NCBI GenBank assembly: GCA_029204225.1
Contig: CM055098.1
Coordinates: 2,789,106-2,853,105, forward strand
From: Diphasiastrum complanatum
Lineage: Eukaryota > Streptophyta > Lycopodiopsida > Lycopodiales > Lycopodiaceae
DNA length: 64,000 bases
Direction of reading: 5' to 3'
Positions 60,009 to 64,000 of this stretch are shown here, one piece after another; positions within the stretch are counted from its first letter, which is position 1, and every line of letters starts with the position of its first letter. The notes beneath the pieces were generated by a model that did not search any database, was not told where the DNA came from, and saw nothing but the letters and a program-made list of their open reading frames with translations. Made by a program: the position numbers and the translations under genes.

Positions 60009-60484
60009 ACTTTCCTGATTGCTGAATTTCAGATCTGATTTTCTGATTGGGTGCCCATTTTCCTTACTGATTTTTCTCTCTTTGTTGAGGGCTTTCGTCT
60101 CTTTGCTTCAGCAACATTCAGCACAGTTTGGAGGAGGACCAACTCCCATCAGAGCATTATCCTTGGCAGAGCTTTAGCAGATAGTTAGCGGAAGTACCCA
60201 GAATTTTTTTTTTTTTTTTGGGCAGATTATTTCTGGCGCCCAAGTTCCAAATCCTTTTTTTTTTTGAATCCTCCATTTGATTCAGGGAAAGGATTCCCAA
60301 CCATCTTTTTAGCATTGATTGGAGGCTGTCCAGCGCCCTACTTCATCACATTTTTCAGCCATTGTTCCAGCATAGTTTCAGCCATATTTCAGTTTTGATT
60401 GGAGGCTGTCCATCGCCCTATTTCATCACGTTTTCCACAGATTTCCAGCCATATTTTCAACATTGATTGGAGGCTATCCAGCGC
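60009..60484 (+). other. Gypsy leader with internal tandem repeats
   Basis: The block GATTGGAGGCTRTCCAKCGC occurs three times (about 60317, 60396 and 60465), with associated TTCATCAC and CAGCCATATTT motifs. No coding frame is evident. It is followed by a second LTR start. Confidence 0.75.
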
Positions 60485-60718
60485 AGTTACGGACTACAGG
60501 ATACAGGCCTACTGGGCTACTCTGCATATATTCCGCAGGCCTCTTTACATTTACTGTTGGTTATGTATATTTCTGGTTACGCATTTTATATTAGTCATGT
60601 ACAGGCCATGTGGAGTGGGGGCCCGTAGGAGGGCGCACTATTTTCCCTCCACATTTTGCCTCCCTTTTCTTTTAAATTCCTATTTTAGGGTTCATTGGTA
60701 GGGTATTTATAGCGATGA
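60485..60718 (+). repeat. Internally deleted second copy of the LTR
   Basis: AGTTACGGACTACAGGATACAGG begins a copy of 59533 onward. It lacks a block of roughly 90 bp (after GTCATGTACAG) and stops near the TATA-like region (GGGTATTTATAG) before joining gag sequence. Confidence 0.88.
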
Positions 60719-61380
60719 TTGATCCTCAGGGCTATTCGACAACGCGACATCTTTCCTAGTTTATCTCACACTGGTGACTTGGCTGCTTATACGACACGGT
60801 TTACAGAGCTTTCCTATCTATTCCCAGATATTTCTACATTGGAGCTCGTCTCTCGCTACGTTGCTGGTCTACGAGGCGCACTCATGTATGATGTTTCTTC
60901 TTTTTTTCCACTCACTCTTTTTCACGCCATCTCCCTTGCTATCGCACTGCAGCACAAGTACTCTCCCATCTCTTCTTCTGTTTCTCATCCTTCGCGTCCT
61001 TTCACACGTCCTATTTTTTCCTCTCCATCCTCTGCTAGTCCCACATCTGTCAGTTCACCTTCGTCCACTCTTCCTTCTGCACCACTTCCTCCTTTTTCTC
61101 CTCGTCCTGTTTTTGTTCGTCGCTACTCATAGCTTGAGATGTCTGAGATCCGTGAGAGCGCTTATGTTTCAACTGTAAGAGTCCTGATCATATCGCCCGT
61201 GATTGCCGACAGCCTGCCACTGCTACTGCCGTCTATTTCCATGATGCTGACACACCTGATGATAGTCCTGATTTTGCCATATGCCTTCATATTCTTGATG
61301 ATGACCCACCTGTTGATCAATTTGCCACACCCACTGAGCCTGTTCCTGATCCCCCTGATCTAGCTGTATGCCATGCTCAG
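60719..61380 (+). pseudogene. Gypsy gag with zinc knuckle, broken
   Basis: T-R-F-T-E-L-S-Y-L-F-P and R-Y-V-A-G-L-R are gag core residues. A proline/serine-rich stretch follows (about 60970-61120), then a stop. After a frameshift the nucleocapsid knuckle C-F-N-C-K-S-P-D-H-I-A-R-D-C is readable at 61166-61207. The N-terminal part of gag is missing. Confidence 0.85.
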
Positions 61381-62083
61381 TAAGCCGCTTCCACGCCATA
61401 TCCGTCTTCGCGTACGTATCACTGGTCGTGAGTTTATTGCCCTTGTTGACACGGGTAGCACTCACTTGTTTCTCAGCAGTCATATTACTACACGCATTCG
61501 TGCTATGCCAGTCACTATGCCTCATCCCCTGCATGTTGTGGTTGCCAGCGCACACTCTTTTCCTAGCACGCAGATGTATCAGCAGCTTTCATATCGGATT
61601 GGAGACTTCCTTGGTCAGGCAGATTTTCATATTATTCCACTTACACGGTACGATCTTATCCTCGGTGCTGATTGGTTTGCATCCCTTGGTGCGGTTACAG
61701 TAGACCTCCAGCAGCAGACATTGACATTCTCTCATGATGGTACTCAGCATATATTTTCCGGTATTGATTCTCGGCAGAACTATCAGCTTATTTCCGGGAA
61801 GCAGTTCATATGGAGCCTCCCGAAGGCCCACTGTGCGGCTATTCTTTCTGTTCAACTAGTTCAGCCTATTGTAGATGCACCATCTTTGCCACAGGTATTT
61901 TCTGAACTGTTGCGTGAATTTGAGCATGTTTTTAGAGAGCCGACTCAGTTACCACCTTTACGAGTTGTCAACCACCATATAGACCTTGTTTCCTCTGCAT
62001 CACCTCCTTCTCGTCCTCCTTTTCGTATGTCTATTGTTGAGCGCGAGGAAGTCCAGCGTCAGGTGTCTGATTTATTACCTTAA
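61373..62083 (+). CDS. Gypsy protease and pre-RT region
   Basis: A 236-residue frame. A-L-V-D-T-G-S-T-H-L-F at about 61435-61468 is the aspartic protease active site (D-T-G), and Y-D-L-I-L-G-A-D-W its C-terminal strand. F-R-M-S-I-V-E-R-E-E-V is the lead-in to RT. An in-frame TAA at 62081-62083 ends it; the RT continues in the same frame, so a single nonsense change separates protease from RT. Confidence 0.93.
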   Translation: MLSKPLPRHIRLRVRITGREFIALVDTGSTHLFLSSHITTRIRAMPVTMPHPLHVVVASAHSFPSTQMYQQLSYRIGDFLGQADFHIIPLTRYDLILGADWFASLGAVTVDLQQQTLTFSHDGTQHIFSGIDSRQNYQLISGKQFIWSLPKAHCAAILSVQLVQPIVDAPSLPQVFSELLREFEHVFREPTQLPPLRVVNHHIDLVSSASPPSRPPFRMSIVEREEVQRQVSDLLP

Positions 62084-62533
62084 GGCCTTATTGTTCCTAG
62101 CCACAGTCCTTTTGGTGCTCCTGTTTTACTTGTTGATAAGAAGGATGGTACTAAACGTCTATGTATTGATTATCGTGCTTTAAATAAACTTATTATCCGT
62201 AATCAGTACCCTATCCCTCATATGGATGACCTGTTTGACCAATTAGGCCAAGCCAAGATCTTTTCTAAACTTGACCTCCGTTCCGGTTATCACCAGATTT
62301 GTATGCATCCTCCTGATGAGCACAAGACAGCTTTCCGTACCCTCTTTGGTCTGTATGAGTTTCGTGTCCTTCCTTTTGGTGTTACCAATGGCCCGCCCAC
62401 TTTTCAGAATGTCATGAATAACATCTTTCGTCCTCTGCTTGGAAAGTGTGTCATTGTTTATTTTGACGATATCCTCATTTATAGTACCACTCTCTCTCTT
62501 CATGTTCAGCACGTTCTGTTTTTGTTTTGTTAG
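62084..62533 (+). pseudogene. Gypsy reverse transcriptase, catalytic part
   Basis: [47 protein letters not shown] and the catalytic Y-F-D-D-I-L-I-Y-S (about 62459-62485) are all present. A frameshift at about 62515-62530 leads into the next frame. Confidence 0.95.
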
Positions 62534-63294
62534 TTACTCATCATCTGTATGCTAAACGTTCTAAATGTTCTTTTGCTGTTGTACAAATCGAGTTTTTGGA
62601 CTTCTTTGTTACTAATGGTACTGTTCGTCTCGATCCTCGTAAGGTCCGTTCTATTCTTTCGTGGCCTGTGCCTGTTGATGTTCATGATGTTCGTATGTTT
62701 CTTGGTCTTGCTATCCATCTTCGTAAACCAGTTGCTCATTTTGCCACTCTTGCATCTCCTTTGCATGCTCTGTTAAAAAAGGAAACTTCGTTTGCTTGGA
62801 CTCCCGCATGTCAATCAGCTTTTGATACTTTGAAGGTTAAGCTTACCACTGCCCCTGTTTTATGTCTTCCAGATTTTTCCCAGCGTTTTGCTGTTGAGAC
62901 TGATGCTAGTTCCACAGGATTAGGTGCTTTGTTACGTCAGCGTCAGTGTGTTATTGCATATGAATCCCGTCGTCTTCGTTCGTATGAGCAGCGCTATTCC
63001 ACTCATGAAAAAGAGTTGCTTGCTATCATTTTTGCTTTAAAGAAGTGGCGTCATTATCTGTATCGTGTTCCGTTTGATGTTTTTACTGATCACCAGTCAC
63101 TTCGTTATTTGTATACACAAAAGGATCTTAGTGATCGTCAGTACCGTTGGCTTCAGTTTTTACAATCCTTTCATTTTGATATTCATTATAAGCCTGGTAA
63201 AAGTAACGCTGCTGCTGATGCTTTGTCTCGTTTACCTGCTCTTACTTACAGTCTTGTTACGTCTCCCCACTCTTGGTATGATGATCTTCTTTAG
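62527..63294 (+). CDS. Gypsy RT thumb and RNase H
   Basis: A 255-residue frame: [12 protein letters not shown], then F-L-G-L-A at the connection (usual G-Y-Y-R-R-F replaced by I-H-L-R-K-P). RNase H follows: [30 protein letters not shown] and F-T-D-H-Q-S-L, and it ends [13 protein letters not shown] at 63292-63294 closes the frame just after RNase H. Confidence 0.95.
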   Translation: MLVTHHLYAKRSKCSFAVVQIEFLDFFVTNGTVRLDPRKVRSILSWPVPVDVHDVRMFLGLAIHLRKPVAHFATLASPLHALLKKETSFAWTPACQSAFDTLKVKLTTAPVLCLPDFSQRFAVETDASSTGLGALLRQRQCVIAYESRRLRSYEQRYSTHEKELLAIIFALKKWRHYLYRVPFDVFTDHQSLRYLYTQKDLSDRQYRWLQFLQSFHFDIHYKPGKSNAAADALSRLPALTYSLVTSPHSWYDDLL

Positions 63295-64000
63295 GCTTAT
63301 GCCACATGTCCAGACTTTCGTGATGTTATGTCGTCTGCCTCTGATCCTTCCTCTCACCCTCACCAGGTTTATTCCATTGTTAATCATCGTTTGTTTCACT
63401 ATGGTTCGTTATGTATTCCCAGCACTCTCGACATACGTCCACAGCTCCTTCTTGATGCCCATTCCTTGTTCCGTTTGAAAGAACATTTTTATTGGCCTTC
63501 CATGAAGCGTGAGCTTTCCCACCTTATTCATACTTGTGATTTTTGCCTTCGAAACAAGTTTTCCCGTGAAAAACCTGGCGATCTCCTTCAAAGTTGGCCT
63601 ATTCCTTCCTGCCAGTGGACTGATATATCTATGGACTTCATTTTAGGTTTTCCCCGTACTCAGCGTGGTCATGACTCTTGTTTGGTGGTAGTTGATAGGT
63701 TTTCTAAACAAGCTCATTTCATACCAGTCAGACGTACTATTACAGCAGAGCAGTGTGGTCGTATATCTATTTATGAGATTTTCCGCTTACATGGTCTCCC
63801 ACGATTATACTTACTGATCGGGATAACAAGTTTACATCAGGTTTTTGGACAGAGCTTATGCGTATCTTGGATGTTAGGATACTTATGGGCACTGCTTATC
63901 ATTCTTCTGCGGATGGTCAGTCTGAGGTTATTAACCGGGTATTGGAGGATTATTTACAACATTATGTTTCTCCTTCTGGTCGTGATTGGGATCAACATTT
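63295..64000 (+). pseudogene. Gypsy integrase, partial (runs off window)
   Basis: The zinc domain ends H-T-C-D-F-C near 63530-63550. The core has D-I-S-M-D-F-I-L-G-F-P with the first catalytic Asp. Near 63800 a one-base shift is needed to read I-L-T-D-R-D-N-K-F (second Asp). H-S-S-A-D-G-Q-S-E-V-I-N-R-V-L-E-D-Y-L (catalytic Glu) is at about 63900-63960. The C-terminal part is outside. Confidence 0.93.

Larger units (their letters stand above)
59533..64000 (+). mobile_element. Ty3/gypsy element, 5' LTR to integrase, running off the window
   Basis: 5' LTR 59533-59996, primer site 59997-60008, leader with internal repeats, a partial extra LTR (60485-60718), then gag, protease, RT, RNase H and integrase in gypsy order. 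It lies within BRE intron 10, inserted into a hAT remnant. Only a few stops and frameshifts break it, so it is younger than most elements in the window. Confidence 0.93.

Noticed and set aside
57694-64000. Final BRE exons
   Set aside because: No segment with the expected V-H-F/I continuation or the C-terminal P-R-W motif region and splice sites was found; the interval is filled by hAT and gypsy sequence.

Overview
This is nuclear DNA of a land plant, probably a vascular plant with a large, repeat-rich genome (fern or gymnosperm scale; the exact lineage cannot be told from sequence). The signs are plant-type LTR retrotransposons primed by initiator tRNA-Met (and one by tRNA-Asp), a chromodomain Ty3/gypsy element, a DUF659-type hAT transposase, a plant LINE and a spliced host gene with GT-AG introns. 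Most long open frames are transposon remains or microsatellite artefacts.

The important content is a hidden host gene. Ten short exons on the + strand, scattered from 9059 to 57693, join in phase at every junction. Together they encode the first 308 or so residues of a plant BRE/BRCC45 (BABAM2) protein, the scaffold subunit of the BRCC36 K63-deubiquitinase complexes (BRCA1-A and BRISC). Small introns of 123-316 bp separate exons 2-3, 4-5, 5-6, 7-8, 8-9 and 9-10. Introns 1 (5.2 kb), 3 (6.3 kb), 6 (35.1 kb) and 10 (over 6.3 kb, running off the window) are packed with transposons. The last 70-90 residues must lie to the right of the window.

Layout. 1-8604 is upstream DNA: decayed Ty3/gypsy pieces with a tRNA-Asp primer site and a 290-bp direct repeat, a gypsy integrase remnant, a copia gag remnant, a 0.42-kb tandem duplication and a 475-bp LTR. 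8884-9058 is the putative promoter and GA-rich 5' leader of BRE. Intron 1 holds a copia 5' end, a perfect solo LTR and a copia pol remnant. Intron 3 holds a copia gag-protease, a gypsy 3' LTR and another copia pol remnant. Intron 6 is a Russian doll: a hAT-like MITE, a LINE, a copia 3' end, a gypsy 5' end, an LTR-flanked non-autonomous element, LINE fragments, a gypsy body (gypsy A) split by a 12-kb hAT element with an 8-bp target duplication, and inside that hAT a chromodomain gypsy with both LTRs (gypsy B). More LINE copies with long (GA/TC)n tails, a segmental duplication and a solo LTR follow. Intron 10 holds a second hAT remnant and a rather well preserved gypsy element that leaves the window.

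No CRISPR array, operon, tRNA or rRNA gene was seen. The transposons do not form a system with the host gene; their shared feature is that they have expanded its introns while every splice site inspected remains usable.
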